A DNA stretch of 64,000 bases from Pseudomonas antarctica. GTDB lineage: Bacteria; Pseudomonadota; Gammaproteobacteria; Pseudomonadales; Pseudomonadaceae. Under the pieces are notes generated by a model. The model made no database searches. It was given only the letters and a program-made list of their open reading frames with translations, and was not told the DNA's origin. The number at the start of each line of letters is the position of its first letter. Within the stretch, counting starts at the first letter, position 1. The position numbers and the translations under genes are program-made. Shown one piece after another: positions 7,890 through 17,538 of the stretch. Location of the stretch: positions 5,704,001 through 5,768,000 of the forward strand of contig NZ_CP015600.1 of assembly GCF_001647715.1 (NCBI RefSeq), in the 5' to 3' direction.

Positions 7890-9785
7890 ATGACCCGCCT
7901 TCGCTTTGCCCTGCCCTTGCTGCTGCTCCCGGCCACTGACCTGCTCGCCGAACCCTTTGAGCGCGACGACGCCCTGAAACTCCCCAACGTAGTGATCAGC
8001 GCCAACCGCCAGGTCCAGGCACGCAACGACAGCAGCGCCGCCAACACCGTGTTCACCCGCGATGACATCGACCGCCTGCAACCCACCACCCTAAGCGACT
8101 TGCTGAACCGCGTACCCGGCGTGCAGTTGGCACAGAGCGGTGGCCGTGGCAGCGCGACCAATATTTATATTCGCGGCACGTCCACCGCCCAAAGCCTGGT
8201 TCTGGTAGATGGCCAGCGCATCAGCAGTTCCACCACCGGCACCAGCAACTTGCAATACCTCAACATCGATCAAATCGAGCGAGTAGAAGTGTTACGAGGT
8301 TCACGTTCGGTGATCTACGGCAGCGATGCCATTGGTGGAGTGATCCAGATCTTCACTCGGCGTTACACCGAGCCCGGCCTGCAACCGCGCATGCATGTGG
8401 GCTTTGGCAGCAACCAGACGTGGGAGCGCAGCGTGGGATTGTCCGGGGGCGACCCACAAACCCGATTCGACCTCAGCGCCAGCTTGGAAGACACCGCCGG
8501 GTTCAATCGCACACGGACCTCCTACCCCAGCGATGGCGACGATGACGCCTACCGCAACCAAGCCATCAGTTTCAGTCTGAGCCATGCCTTCACCGATGAT
8601 CTCGACGCCGGCATAAACGTGCTGGACAACCATGGCAAGAGCGAATTCGATAACCCTTACGGTCGCTTTGACTCGGTCACCTATCAAGCTTTCCAACAGC
8701 AGCCCTACACCCACTTCACCGTAAGTAGCGTCAGCAGCTATGTCGATGCGCGTATCAACGACATTTGGAAGTCTCGCGTAGAACTGGGCCACAGCGAAAA
8801 TCGTGAAGAGACCCAGGATAAACTTAGCGACGAACGCAGTGTGTTCAACACCTACCGCGACTCGCTGAACTGGCAGAACGACTTAACCCTCAATGAACAG
8901 AACAGTCTGATCCTGGGCGCCGACTGGTACGAAGACCGGGTCAACAGCAGCACCGCGCTGGCCGAAGACAGCCGCTGGAACCGTGCTGCGTTTATCCAGC
9001 ACCGCTTTCAAACCCAGTACTTCTCCACGGAACTGGGCCTGCGTCGCGACCAGAACCAACAGTTCGGCGGTCACAACAGTTGGAGCGGCACCTTAACCCT
9101 GCCGGTAAACCCGGATAACGATCTGTTACTGAGTTACAGCGAGGGCTTCCGGGCTCCGACGTTCAATGACCTGTACTACCCGGACGAGTTTGGCTTTAAA
9201 AACAGCAACCCGAATTTGAAACCCGAAACCTCCAAAAGCTACGAAGTGCAGTGGCGTAGCCAGCTCAGCGACACCAGCCGTCTGGAAGCCTCGCTATACC
9301 GCACGGATATCCAAGATGCGATTGTGTTCGCCAGTGGCGGCCCGCAAAACGTCAGTTCGGCACGCATCAATGGCGTTGAAGCCGCGCTCAAGCAAGAGTT
9401 GTTCGGCTGGCAAGGTAGCCTCGGGCTGGCAATGATAGACCCGCGCGACCGAGATTCCGGCCGCACATTGGCGCGTCGTGCCAGGCGCACCCTGAGCCTG
9501 GACGTGGATCGCCAATTCGATCAGTTCGGCGTCGGCGCCAGCTGGCAAGCGGTAAGCAGCAGCTACGACGATCCGAAGAACCAGCATCGTTTGGGTGGTT
9601 ATGGGGTGCTCGGGCTACGCGCCAGTTGGGCCGTGAACCGTGAAATCACGCTGAGCATGAAGGTCGATAACGTGCTGGACAAAGGCTACAACCGGGAGCT
9701 GTATCAGTATCAAGGCCAACAGTATGGCTATCGGGAAGAAGGTCGGGCGTTGATGGTCGGGGTGAGCTGGGCGCCGGACATCTGA
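7890..9785 (+). CDS. btuB: TonB-dependent vitamin B12 outer membrane receptor
   Basis: 631-aa outer membrane receptor. A signal peptide (MTRLRFALPLLLLPATDLLA) is followed by a TonB-box-like NVVISAN (residues about 31-37), a plug domain (DRLQPTTLSDLLNRVPGVQ, then IYIRGTSTAQSLVLVDGQRI, then IERVEVLRGSRSVIYGSDAIGGVIQI) and a 22-strand barrel. The end matches the BtuB type: KVDNVLDKGYNRELYQYQGQ. It should import cobalamin using the proton motive force through TonB-ExbBD. The convergent gene encodes a BtuF-like binding protein, supporting the B12 assignment. No cobalamin riboswitch is visible upstream, since a REPIN fills the gap. Confidence 0.88.
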   Translation: MTRLRFALPLLLLPATDLLAEPFERDDALKLPNVVISANRQVQARNDSSAANTVFTRDDIDRLQPTTLSDLLNRVPGVQLAQSGGRGSATNIYIRGTSTAQSLVLVDGQRISSSTTGTSNLQYLNIDQIERVEVLRGSRSVIYGSDAIGGVIQIFTRRYTEPGLQPRMHVGFGSNQTWERSVGLSGGDPQTRFDLSASLEDTAGFNRTRTSYPSDGDDDAYRNQAISFSLSHAFTDDLDAGINVLDNHGKSEFDNPYGRFDSVTYQAFQQQPYTHFTVSSVSSYVDARINDIWKSRVELGHSENREETQDKLSDERSVFNTYRDSLNWQNDLTLNEQNSLILGADWYEDRVNSSTALAEDSRWNRAAFIQHRFQTQYFSTELGLRRDQNQQFGGHNSWSGTLTLPVNPDNDLLLSYSEGFRAPTFNDLYYPDEFGFKNSNPNLKPETSKSYEVQWRSQLSDTSRLEASLYRTDIQDAIVFASGGPQNVSSARINGVEAALKQELFGWQGSLGLAMIDPRDRDSGRTLARRARRTLSLDVDRQFDQFGVGASWQAVSSSYDDPKNQHRLGGYGVLGLRASWAVNREITLSMKVDNVLDKGYNRELYQYQGQQYGYREEGRALMVGVSWAPDI

Positions 9786-10585
9786 TCGGCACTGGCTGCG
9801 ATCACCTGGCAGAGCCTGGCCACCGCCTCCAACATTTGCCCGCTGGGCCGCTCCAGGCCTTTGTCCGGCACCAACAGCAATCGCCCCTGCCCCACGGCGT
9901 CAATCTGCGGCCAGGCTTTCCAGGCGTCCAGTTGCGGCTGATCCCCGGCCACAATTACCTCGGGATTACGCTGCAACACAGACTCAATACTGACCTGCGG
10001 CGCGGGCAGCTTCAGGTCATCGAATACATTACGCGCGCCGCACACACTCAGCGCATCGCTGATGATTTGCCCACCGCCCACGGTGTACAGCGGCTGGTTC
10101 CACACTTGGTAAAACACCCGCAAGGGTTCGGCCCGGTGATAGCGTTGGCGCAGTTCGGTCAGGCGCTGGCGTAACTGCGCAGCCAGTTGTCGACCCGCCT
10201 CCTCGCGGCCCACTTGTTGAGCGATGGCTTGGATTTGAGACGTCAGTTGTTCAAGGCTATGGGGTTCGGCGACATACACCGGGATCTTCAGGCGCTGCAA
10301 TTGCTCACGCTGAGCCGGGCCGACACTGCCGGGCCAGAGCAGGATCAGGTCGGGCTTTAGGCTGAGCAGGCGCTCCATGTTCAGTTGCCCGTAATGCCCC
10401 ACCGACGGCACGTTCGCCAACGCCGCCGGCCGCTCGCCGCCGTCGAGCACGCCAACCAGCAAGTCGGCAGCGCCCAGTTCAAGCACAATTTCAGAGAGCG
10501 ACGGCGCCAGGCTGACAACGCGTTCGACTGCCAATGCCTGGGCACTGAAGACCAGCAGCAGGACCGCCAGCCAGTGACGCCTCAT
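9728..10585 (-). CDS. Periplasmic cobalamin-binding protein (BtuF-like)
   Basis: 285 aa from the ATG at 10585. An N-terminal signal peptide ([19 protein letters not shown]) leads into the class III solute-binding fold: ERVVSLAPSLSEIVLELGAADLLVGV, then SVGHYGQLNMERLLSLKPDLILLW. This is the TroA/BtuF pattern, so it probably captures B12 in the periplasm for an ABC importer. No btuCD genes are in the window. The start overlaps the upstream membrane-protein gene by ATGA, and the 3' end overlaps the btuB 3' end by 58 bp on the opposite strand. The longer frame upstream of 10585 is not a likely start because it would bury the signal peptide. Confidence 0.82.
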   Translation of the reverse strand: MRRHWLAVLLLVFSAQALAVERVVSLAPSLSEIVLELGAADLLVGVLDGGERPAALANVPSVGHYGQLNMERLLSLKPDLILLWPGSVGPAQREQLQRLKIPVYVAEPHSLEQLTSQIQAIAQQVGREEAGRQLAAQLRQRLTELRQRYHRAEPLRVFYQVWNQPLYTVGGGQIISDALSVCGARNVFDDLKLPAPQVSIESVLQRNPEVIVAGDQPQLDAWKAWPQIDAVGQGRLLLVPDKGLERPSGQMLEAVARLCQVIAASADQMSGAQLTPTINARPSSR

Positions 10586-11001
10586 CCCAGCTGACGCGGA
10601 ATGCGATAGAGGTAAAACAGCACCAGCGTCGACAGCGCCAGCAAGCACAGCGGCACTGCTTCCAGGCCGACAAACACCGCCAACGCACCGATCCAGGCTG
10701 GCAGGGCAGCCACCAGCAACGCCGTGCGCCGACGTGCCGCGAGAGTGATCCAGGCAGCCGGTTCTTCGGGTGTGTCGAGGGCTTTGGAAGTGGCAATCAG
10801 CGCGTGTTTATAGCCATGAAAATAGCGCAGGCTCAAAAACATCGAGGCCACGCCGGCAATGAAGAACGGCATGGCCAGCACGGGAAGCAGGGATTCGGCC
10901 TGACCAAATACCAGATTGATGACGAACAACGGGAGCAATGCCAGGGCCAGGTACTGCCACCAGTTGAAGGACAGTCGGCGTTTTACCTGGCCACGGGTCA
11001 C
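10582..11001 (-). CDS. Small membrane protein of unknown function
   Basis: 139-aa protein with about four membrane helices (around residues 14-30, 36-54, 90-108 and 112-132) and a basic N-terminus. The GTG start overlaps the ribA stop, and the stop overlaps the BtuF-like start, so it is translated as the middle gene of a ribA-orf-btuF unit. It is too short for a full transporter. No catalytic motif is visible and I do not assign a function. Confidence 0.75.
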   Translation of the reverse strand: MTRGQVKRRLSFNWWQYLALALLPLFVINLVFGQAESLLPVLAMPFFIAGVASMFLSLRYFHGYKHALIATSKALDTPEEPAAWITLAARRRTALLVAALPAWIGALAVFVGLEAVPLCLLALSTLVLFYLYRIPRQLG

Positions 11002-11615
11002 GCGCGGTCGACCTCGCCTTGATGCTCGTTGCCCATCATGTGGTCGAGCTTGCTGGCTTTGGTGGCCAGGTAGAGTTTGTTATGCGGGTTTTGCCCAGTG
11101 TGCAGCGGCACACGCTCGGCCACGGTGATGCCCATCTCGGTCAAGGCGTTGACCTTGCGCGGGTTGTTGGTCATCAGGCGCAGGGATTTCACCCCCAGAT
11201 GTTCCAGCATCGGCAGGCAGATGCCGTAGTCACGCTGGTCGGCGGCGAAGCCCAGGCGCTCGTTGGCTTCGACAGTATCGGCACCGCCGTCCTGCAGCTC
11301 GTAAGCCCGGATCTTGTTCATCAGGCCAATGCCACGGCCTTCCTGACGCAAGTACAGCAATACGCCACGGCCTTCACGGGCAATGGCCCGCATGGCCGCT
11401 TCCAGTTGCGATCCGCAGTCGCAGCGCTGGCTGAACAGCGCGTCGCCGGTCAGGCACTCGGAGTGCACGCGGCCAAGCACCGGCGCGCCGTCGGCGATGT
11501 CACCCAGGCTGAGCACAACGTGCTCGCGCCCGTTGGCCTCTTCGAGAAAGCCATTCATGGTGAACGTGGCAAAAGGGGTAGGCAGCTTGGAAGCAGCGAC
11601 GAAAACGACGGGCAC
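10998..11615 (-). CDS. ribA: GTP cyclohydrolase II
   Basis: First enzyme of riboflavin synthesis, turning GTP into diaminohydroxyphosphoribosylaminopyrimidine, formate and pyrophosphate. Zinc ligands C54, C65 and C67 ([22 protein letters not shown]), the GTP-binding RQEGRGIGL and the C-terminal NPRKVNAL are all present. Length is 205 aa. The start is GTG at 11615 with AGGAG upstream. It is the only fully equipped GTP cyclohydrolase in the window, because the matching half of RibBA at 14570-15661 lacks these residues. It heads a coupled three-gene unit. Confidence 0.97.
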   Translation of the reverse strand: MPVVFVAASKLPTPFATFTMNGFLEEANGREHVVLSLGDIADGAPVLGRVHSECLTGDALFSQRCDCGSQLEAAMRAIAREGRGVLLYLRQEGRGIGLMNKIRAYELQDGGADTVEANERLGFAADQRDYGICLPMLEHLGVKSLRLMTNNPRKVNALTEMGITVAERVPLHTGQNPHNKLYLATKASKLDHMMGNEHQGEVDRA

Positions 11616-11744
11616 CGTGTGCTCCTGATTTCAGATTTCACAGAGGGCGCCATTGTAACAGCAGGTTCCTACAGACGCTTAAGCTGAATTATCGCTGATA
11701 AAGATCAATAGGTTCGATTGGCCTTCGTCTAGGTTCTATGCAGG

Positions 11745-12467
11745 TCAGAATGGATACGGCTGTTTCCAGCGCTCGAAAATCGGCTTCAGCTCGCCATTTT
11801 TGACCAGGGCCGCCATGCGCCGGTCATAGACGGCCATCAAGGCCCGCCCGCGCTCAGTGTCGGCAAAGCCTACATAGAGCGGCAGCTCGGCGATATGAGT
11901 GAGTTTGAATTGCGACGGTTCATCCGACTGACTCAGCACGTGTTTGGCTTCGGTAAGGGAATCGATGTAGAAGTCGACGCGAGCGTGTTGCAGCATCGGC
12001 AGGATGCCGTCACGGCGCTCGATCTGGTTGAAGTGGTGCAGGTTCGGCAAGTACGCCTCATACCGATAGCCGCGCACCCACGCCAAGCGGTAGTTGCCCA
12101 GGGTGGCGAGGCTCGGCGTCGGCGCAGTTGCCAGCCCGAGTGCGTAGAGGTGGTCGGCGTCGAAGTGCCAGTGCGGGTACAGCACGCCGCGGGCTTCATC
12201 GCGATAGGCGCCGACCCAGCCGTCCACCTCACCGCGCTGGGCCAGCCCGACCGAGCGGGTATAGGGCACGGTGCGGGTTTGCAGGGTAATGCCTGCCGGT
12301 TCGAAGACCTGACGCAATACATCCCAGGCCAGACCACTGCCATCTTTGTTGGTGTAGTTGTTCCATTCCTCACTGGCCAGCATGACCTTGCCAGGGACGG
12401 GCGCTTCATCTGCCAGCACCAGCGACGCGGCACACATCATGATCAGCAGCCAACGGCGCACAACCAT
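11745..12467 (-). CDS. Periplasmic solute-binding protein (amino-acid ABC type, SBP_bac_3 family)
   Basis: 240 aa with a signal peptide (MVVRRWLLIMMCAASLVLA) and an excellent AGGAGGT ribosome site. The fold of polar-amino-acid binding proteins is suggested by LASEEWNNYTNKDGSGLAWDVLRQVFEPAGI, RSVGLAQRGEVDGWVGAYRDE and a C-terminal ALVKNGELKPIFERW. No permease or ATPase gene adjoins it. Such orphan proteins may feed other transporters or sensor kinases. The ligand cannot be told. It is not clearly co-transcribed with thiL (57-bp gap). Confidence 0.8.
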   Translation of the reverse strand: MVVRRWLLIMMCAASLVLADEAPVPGKVMLASEEWNNYTNKDGSGLAWDVLRQVFEPAGITLQTRTVPYTRSVGLAQRGEVDGWVGAYRDEARGVLYPHWHFDADHLYALGLATAPTPSLATLGNYRLAWVRGYRYEAYLPNLHHFNQIERRDGILPMLQHARVDFYIDSLTEAKHVLSQSDEPSQFKLTHIAELPLYVGFADTERGRALMAVYDRRMAALVKNGELKPIFERWKQPYPF

Positions 12468-12523
12468 GGTGACAACCTCCTACACCGTGATAACCGTATA
12501 GAGGGTAGCGCATGCTCGCAGGC

Positions 12524-13489
12524 TTACAGCGTCTCGTGAAAATGTTGATAACCGCGCACGGCCGGAGTGATGTCTTGCCCGGTGGCGTCGAGCAGCGTTA
12601 CGCCCTGCCCTGCCTCGACCCGGCCGATCACATGGATCGGCCACCCGTTCGCCAACAAGGGCGCCAACTCGGCGCGCGGCAAGGTGAAGGCCAACACATA
12701 GTCGTCGCCCCCGCTCAACGCGGCGACACGGGCTTCATCATCACCGACAAACGCCAACAACGCCTTGGACAGCGGCAACTTCTGACGCTCAACCAGCAGG
12801 CTGACAGCCGAAGCCTTGGCGATATGCCCGCAATCGGCCAACAACCCGTCGGAAATATCCATGGCCGATGTCGCCTTGCCCCGTAGCGCCAGGCCCAGCG
12901 CCAACTGCGGTTGCGGCGACCAGTAATGGGCGAGCAAGGGCTCAGCGATGGCGGCGTCAGCCGTGCGTTGCCCCAACACCAACGGCAATGCGCCGGCGGC
13001 ATTGCCAAGTTCACCGCCCACACACAGCAGGTCACCCGGCTGTGCACCGCTGCGCGTCAATGCCTGCCCGGCCGGTACTCGGCCAAACACCGTCAGGGTC
13101 AGGCTCAGCGGCCCGCGCGTGGTATCGCCGCCCACCAGGCCCACACCGCAGCTTTGCGCCATGGCATTCAAACCCTGGGCATAGCGTTGCAGCCAATCGG
13201 CATCAACCGTCGGGGTGGTAAGGGCAAGGGTAAACGCGAGGGGATGGGCGCCCATGGCGGCCAGGTCGCTCACTGCCACGGCCAGCGAGCGCTGGCCGAG
13301 CAGGAACGGGTCACACGGGTCGGCAAAGTGCACGCCGGCCACTAAGGTATCGGTGGAGATTGCCAACTGCTCCCCGGCGGGGAGCGCCAGCAAGGCGCAG
13401 TCGTCGCCGATCCCCAGGGCAATGCCTTCGCCGCCTTGCGCACACGGCGCGGCGGCGAAGTAGTTGCGGATCAGCTCGAACTCACCCAT
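12524..13489 (-). CDS. thiL: Thiamine-monophosphate kinase
   Basis: Phosphorylates thiamine monophosphate with ATP to the active cofactor ThDP, which Dxs nearby requires. 321 aa, AIR-synthase-like fold: GEFELIRNYFA at the start, GIGDDCALL (residues about 26-34), STDTLVAGVHF, VSDLAAMGAHPLA and SAMDISDGLLADCGHI are the usual nucleotide and metal-binding motifs. It follows nusB by 18 bp as the last gene of the nrdR-rib-nusB-thiL unit. Confidence 0.97.
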   Translation of the reverse strand: MGEFELIRNYFAAAPCAQGGEGIALGIGDDCALLALPAGEQLAISTDTLVAGVHFADPCDPFLLGQRSLAVAVSDLAAMGAHPLAFTLALTTPTVDADWLQRYAQGLNAMAQSCGVGLVGGDTTRGPLSLTLTVFGRVPAGQALTRSGAQPGDLLCVGGELGNAAGALPLVLGQRTADAAIAEPLLAHYWSPQPQLALGLALRGKATSAMDISDGLLADCGHIAKASAVSLLVERQKLPLSKALLAFVGDDEARVAALSGGDDYVLAFTLPRAELAPLLANGWPIHVIGRVEAGQGVTLLDATGQDITPAVRGYQHFHETL

Positions 13490-13507
13490 GGGGAACGTCA
13501 GCGCGAC

Positions 13508-14008
13508 TTAGCGCTTGTGTTCCTTCACTTCGGCTTCGCGCAGGCGCGGGGCCAGCTTGTCGAGCACGCCGTTGACGAACTTGTGGCCGTCGGTCGAACC
13601 GTAGACTTTCGCCAGTTCGATACCTTCGTTGATCACCACGCGGTATGGCACGTCGACGCGCTTGAGCAGTTCCCAGGTGGACAGGCGCAGTACGGCGAGT
13701 TCAACCGGGTCCAGCTCTTCGAGGGTCAGGTCCAGGCAAGGCGCCAAGGCCTTGTCGATCTCGTCGAGGTTAGCCGGAACACCGTGCAGGATGTCGTGGA
13801 AGTAGCTCTGGTCGGCGAAGGTAAAGTCGTTATCGACGCGAAATTGCGCTTCGATCTCGTTTAGCGAGGTGCCAGCCATGTGGCGCTGGTACAGCGCCTG
13901 GGTAGCAAGCTGACGAGCAGCACGGCGCTTTTCGCTTTTCGATGGCTTGCCAGCGTCGGCAGGACGCTCGTCGCGCGGGTTGAAACGATCGCTCTCGTCA
14001 GAAATCAC
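13508..14008 (-). CDS. nusB: Transcription antitermination factor NusB
   Basis: All-helical RNA-binding protein that works with NusE (S10), NusA and NusG on boxA RNA in rRNA operons. 166 aa; the core runs from about residue 28 ([19 protein letters not shown]) to the end, with [41 protein letters not shown] typical. An N-terminal extension rich in Asp, Arg and Lys precedes it. The GTG start at 14008 overlaps the ribH stop, so translation is coupled. RibH-nusB pairing is conserved. Confidence 0.97.
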   Translation of the reverse strand: MISDESDRFNPRDERPADAGKPSKSEKRRAARQLATQALYQRHMAGTSLNEIEAQFRVDNDFTFADQSYFHDILHGVPANLDEIDKALAPCLDLTLEELDPVELAVLRLSTWELLKRVDVPYRVVINEGIELAKVYGSTDGHKFVNGVLDKLAPRLREAEVKEHKR

Positions 14009-14481
14009 TTGGCCTCCAACTGCGACAGCAGGCTGACCATTTCCAGCGCGGACAGGGCTGCTTCAGCGCCTTTGTTACCGGCCTTGGTGCCGGAACGCTC
14101 GATGGCTTGCTCGATGGAATCTACGGTCAGTACGCCGAAAGCGACTGGCACTCCGAACTCCATGGACACCTGGGCCAGGCCCTTGGTGCATTCGCCAGCC
14201 ACGTATTCGAAATGCGGGGTACCGCCACGAATGACCGCGCCCAGGGCGATGATCGCCGCGTATTCACCCTGCTGTGCAACTTTTTGCGCAACCAGAGGAA
14301 TTTCGAAGGCGCCAGGGGCGCGGATGAGGGTGATATCGCTCTCGCTCACACCGTGGCGAACCAGGGCGTCAACGGCACCGCTTACCAGGCTTTCAACCAC
14401 GAAGCTGTTGAAGCGGCCAACCACCAGGGCATAGCGGCCTTTGGGGGCGATGAAGGTACCTTCGATGGTCTTCAGGGTCAT
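14005..14481 (-). CDS. ribH: 6,7-dimethyl-8-ribityllumazine synthase
   Basis: Joins the pyrimidine product of RibD to 3,4-dihydroxy-2-butanone 4-phosphate, giving lumazine, the substrate of riboflavin synthase. 158 aa with [21 protein letters not shown], the conserved [28 protein letters not shown] and [23 protein letters not shown]. The family makes pentamers or 60-mers. Its stop overlaps nusB by four bases. Confidence 0.97.
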   Translation of the reverse strand: MTLKTIEGTFIAPKGRYALVVGRFNSFVVESLVSGAVDALVRHGVSESDITLIRAPGAFEIPLVAQKVAQQGEYAAIIALGAVIRGGTPHFEYVAGECTKGLAQVSMEFGVPVAFGVLTVDSIEQAIERSGTKAGNKGAEAALSALEMVSLLSQLEAK

Positions 14482-14569
14482 TCGACAAATCTCTTAAAGA
14501 GCCGGGACGCGAAAAGTGCGTCCCTCAGTGATGATTTAACCGCGAACACGGGGCAAAAATAGCCAGCCG

Positions 14570-15661
14570 TTATTCGGAGGGCACGTATTCTACAACTTCC
14601 AGGTCGAAACCGGATATCGCATTAAATTTCATCGGTGCACTCATCAAGCGCATTTTGCGTACACCCAGGTCGCGCAGGATCTGCGAACCGGCACCGACGA
14701 TGCTGTAGGTGGTCGGCGTTTTGACCTGAGTGTTCTCGGCGGTTTCGCGAATATGCGCGAGCAACACGTCGCCATCCACCGGGTTGCCCAACAGCAACAC
14801 CACACCGCTGCCTGCTGCGGAAACCGCGGCCATGGCAGCGCGCAGGCTCCAGCGGCCGGGCTGCTTGACCATTAGCAGGTCGCGCAGCGGGTCCATATTG
14901 TGCACGCGCACCAGGGTCGGTTCGTCGGCGCAAATGGTGCCCAGGGTCAGGGCCATGTGCACGTCGCCTTCCACTGAATCACGGTAGGTCACCAAATTGA
15001 ATTGGCCCAGTTCGCTGTCCAGCGGCTGCTCGGCAATCCGCTGAACGGTACGTTCGTGGATCATGCGGTAGTGAATCAGGTCGGCAATGGTGCCGATCTT
15101 GAGGTTGTGTTCGGCGGCAAAGGCTTCGAGTTCAGTGCGACGGGCCATGGTGCCGTCGTCGTTCATCACTTCGCAGATCACGCCGCTCGGCTCGAAACCG
15201 GCCATGCGCGCCAAATCGCAGGCGGCTTCGGTGTGGCCGGCGCGAGCGAGGGTGCCGCCCGGCTGGGCCATCAGCGGGAAGATGTGGCCCGGGCTGACGA
15301 TGTCTTCGGCCTTGGCGTCTTTCGCGGCGGCGGCTTGCACCGTGCGTGCACGGTCGGCGGCAGAAATACCGGTGGTAACGCCGGTGGTCGCTTCAATGGA
15401 CACGGTGAACTTGGTGCCGAAACCCGACCCGTTGCGCGGCGCCATCAATGGCAGCTTGAGCAACTCGCAGCGCTCGCGGCTCATGGGCATGCAGATCAGC
15501 CCACGGGCGTGCTTGGCCATGAAGTTGATGTGCTCAGCCTTGCAGGCCTCGGCGGCCATGATGATGTCGCCTTCGTTTTCGCGATCTTCGTCATCCATCA
15601 GGATGACCATCTTGCCTTGGCGGATGTCTTCAACCAGTTCTTCGATGCTATTGAGCGCCAC
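14570..15661 (-). CDS. ribBA: DHBP synthase fused to a degenerate GTP cyclohydrolase II domain (RibBA-type)
   Basis: Residues 1-200 form an intact 3,4-dihydroxy-2-butanone 4-phosphate synthase (ribulose 5-phosphate to DHBP plus formate), with D23-DEDRENEGD-32, KHARGLICMPM and HTEAACDLARMAG. Residues about 205-363 keep the cyclohydrolase II fold, but the zinc cysteines seen in RibA (C54, C65, C67) and the RQEGRGIGL loop are missing; the matching stretch reads RVHNMDPLRDLL. GTP cyclohydrolase activity is therefore unlikely and ribA at 10998-11615 should supply it. GTG start with a G-rich ribosome site. It lies between ribE and ribH. Confidence 0.93.
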   Translation of the reverse strand: MALNSIEELVEDIRQGKMVILMDDEDRENEGDIIMAAEACKAEHINFMAKHARGLICMPMSRERCELLKLPLMAPRNGSGFGTKFTVSIEATTGVTTGISAADRARTVQAAAAKDAKAEDIVSPGHIFPLMAQPGGTLARAGHTEAACDLARMAGFEPSGVICEVMNDDGTMARRTELEAFAAEHNLKIGTIADLIHYRMIHERTVQRIAEQPLDSELGQFNLVTYRDSVEGDVHMALTLGTICADEPTLVRVHNMDPLRDLLMVKQPGRWSLRAAMAAVSAAGSGVVLLLGNPVDGDVLLAHIRETAENTQVKTPTTYSIVGAGSQILRDLGVRKMRLMSAPMKFNAISGFDLEVVEYVPSE

Positions 15662-15676
15662 GCGGCACCCCCTTGG

Positions 15677-16354
15677 TCAGGATTTCAGGTAGCCATTAGC
15701 GGCCAGAAAACTTTCAGTGATGTTCCCGGACGGCCCTTGTAGAGAGACAGACTCTGCGGCCTTATCGCCCATCAGCAGGCGCTCCAGGTAACGGGCAAGC
15801 AAGTCAACTTCCAGGTTCACCCGGCGACCTGGCTGGTACGACGCCATGATGGTTTCGCTCAGGGTGTGGGGAATGATGGTCAGCTCAAATTCGGCGCCAT
15901 TGACGGCGTTCACGGTCAGGCTGGTGCCGTCGACGGTGATCGAGCCTTTGTGGGCGATGTACTTGGCCAGCTCTTTCGGCGCACGAATGCGGAATTCGAC
16001 GGCACGTGCGTTTTCGCTGCGCGCCACCACTTCGCCGACGCCGTCGACGTGACCGCTGACCAGGTGGCCACCCAGGCGGGTGGTCGGGGTCAGGGCTTTT
16101 TCCAGGTTGACCGGGCTGCCGGCTTTGAGGTCGTTCATCGCGGTGCAGTCCAGGGTTTCCCGGCTGACGTCGGCGGCAAAGCCATTGCCCGGCAGCTCAA
16201 TGACGGTCAGGCACACGCCGCTGACGGCGATACTGTCGCCCAGCTTGACGTCGCCCAAGTCGAGCTTGCCGGTTTCAACCAGCAAGCGCACATCACCGCC
16301 TTTGGGGGTCATTGCGCGGATGCTGCCGATGGATTCGATAATGCCGGTGAACAT
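15677..16354 (-). CDS. ribE: Riboflavin synthase (alpha subunit)
   Basis: Dismutates two molecules of dimethylribityllumazine to riboflavin. 225 aa made of two repeated lumazine-binding barrels: MFTGIIESIGSI with GDSIAVSGVCLTV in the first, HLVSGHVDGVGEV and KGSITVDGTSLTVNAV in the second. It functions as a trimer in the cytosol. It sits 47 bp after ribD and 15 bp before ribBA. I see no FMN riboswitch in front of it. Confidence 0.97.
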   Translation of the reverse strand: MFTGIIESIGSIRAMTPKGGDVRLLVETGKLDLGDVKLGDSIAVSGVCLTVIELPGNGFAADVSRETLDCTAMNDLKAGSPVNLEKALTPTTRLGGHLVSGHVDGVGEVVARSENARAVEFRIRAPKELAKYIAHKGSITVDGTSLTVNAVNGAEFELTIIPHTLSETIMASYQPGRRVNLEVDLLARYLERLLMGDKAAESVSLQGPSGNITESFLAANGYLKS

Positions 16355-16401
16355 GGCCTTCTCCTGGAAAACGGGACGGGCGCTTGAGCGCCCGGTCAGA
16401 A

Positions 16402-17538
16402 TTATACGCTCGCTGCTGGAAGAGGGATGGCAGTGACTCGCCAGTCATCGCCTACAGCGCGCATTTCAGTGATCTTGAGTTGGGGGGCGTCGGCGAGTTT
16501 ATCAAGCGGCCAGTCCAGCAAAGGCCGGGCGGCGGAGCCAAGAAACTTGCCGGCGACGAATATCACGTACTCGTCGACCAACCCCTGCTGGGCAAACGCA
16601 CCCGCCAGGCTTGGACCGGCCTCTACCAACACTTCGTTGACACCTCTGGCCGCCAGTGCGACCAGCGCCGAGCGCAGGTCCACCTGACCGTCAACGCCTG
16701 GCACTACCAGGCATTCGGGCCCACGGGGGAACTGGTTCTCTGGCGTAACGCAGGTGATGACCAGCGCCGGGCCGGCCTTGAAGAACGGCGCGTTGAGCGG
16801 CACGCGCAGGCGGCCGTCGATCAACACGCGCAATGGCGGGCGGGACATGGCCAGTGCAGTGGTCGCTTCGTCCAGGCCCAGTTCGGCGGCACGTACGGTC
16901 AGGCGGGCGCCGTCGGCCAGCACCGTATCGGCACCGGTCAACACCACGCTGGCCTCGGCGCGCAGGCGCTGTACGGCGGCGCGGGCGGCAGGGCCGGTGA
17001 TCCATTGGCTTTCGCCACTGGCCATCGCGGTGCGGCCGTCCAAACTCATCGCCAGCTTGACCCGCACGAACGGCAGGCCGTGTTCCATGCGCTTGAGGAA
17101 GCCCGGGTTGAGCGCGCGCGCTTCACTTTCCAGCACGCCGCTGTGGGTTTCGATACCGGCCTGGGCCAAACGCTGCAGGCCACGGCCAGCCACTTCCGGG
17201 TTGGGGTCCTGCATCCCGGCGACCACTCTCGCGACACCGGCAGTCACCAGCGCGTCGGCGCAAGGCGGTGTCCGCCCGTGGTGGCTGCATGGCTCAAGGG
17301 TCACGTACACCGTGGCGCCACGCGCCTTGTCACCGGCGGCGCGCAACGCATTCGGCTCGGCATGGGGTTCGCCGGTGCGCTCATGCCAGCCTTCGCCGAC
17401 AATCTGCCCATCCCGCACAATCACACAGCCCACACGCGGGTTGGGATGGGTGGTGTACACGCCCTTGCGCGCCAATTCGAGGGCGCGAGCCATGTAATGG
17501 GCGTCGAGGATGGCCTGTTCTGCAGAAGGTGCGGTCAT
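16402..17538 (-). CDS. ribD: Bifunctional riboflavin deaminase/reductase RibD
   Basis: Two-domain enzyme for steps two and three of the pathway. The deaminase half (residues 1-150) has the zinc motif H59-A-E61 and P-C84-SHHGRTPP-C93. The reductase half (about 155-378) has [38 protein letters not shown] and [14 protein letters not shown] for NADPH and ribose binding. Its ATG overlaps the nrdR stop (ATGA), which links riboflavin genes to the ribonucleotide reductase regulator as in other gammaproteobacteria. Confidence 0.97.
   Translation of the reverse strand: MTAPSAEQAILDAHYMARALELARKGVYTTHPNPRVGCVIVRDGQIVGEGWHERTGEPHAEPNALRAAGDKARGATVYVTLEPCSHHGRTPPCADALVTAGVARVVAGMQDPNPEVAGRGLQRLAQAGIETHSGVLESEARALNPGFLKRMEHGLPFVRVKLAMSLDGRTAMASGESQWITGPAARAAVQRLRAEASVVLTGADTVLADGARLTVRAAELGLDEATTALAMSRPPLRVLIDGRLRVPLNAPFFKAGPALVITCVTPENQFPRGPECLVVPGVDGQVDLRSALVALAARGVNEVLVEAGPSLAGAFAQQGLVDEYVIFVAGKFLGSAARPLLDWPLDKLADAPQLKITEMRAVGDDWRVTAIPLPAASV

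Noticed and set aside
16355..16401. FMN riboswitch before riboflavin genes
   Set aside because: Gaps before ribE, ribBA and ribD are 0-47 bp, too short for the aptamer, and none of its conserved blocks is seen.
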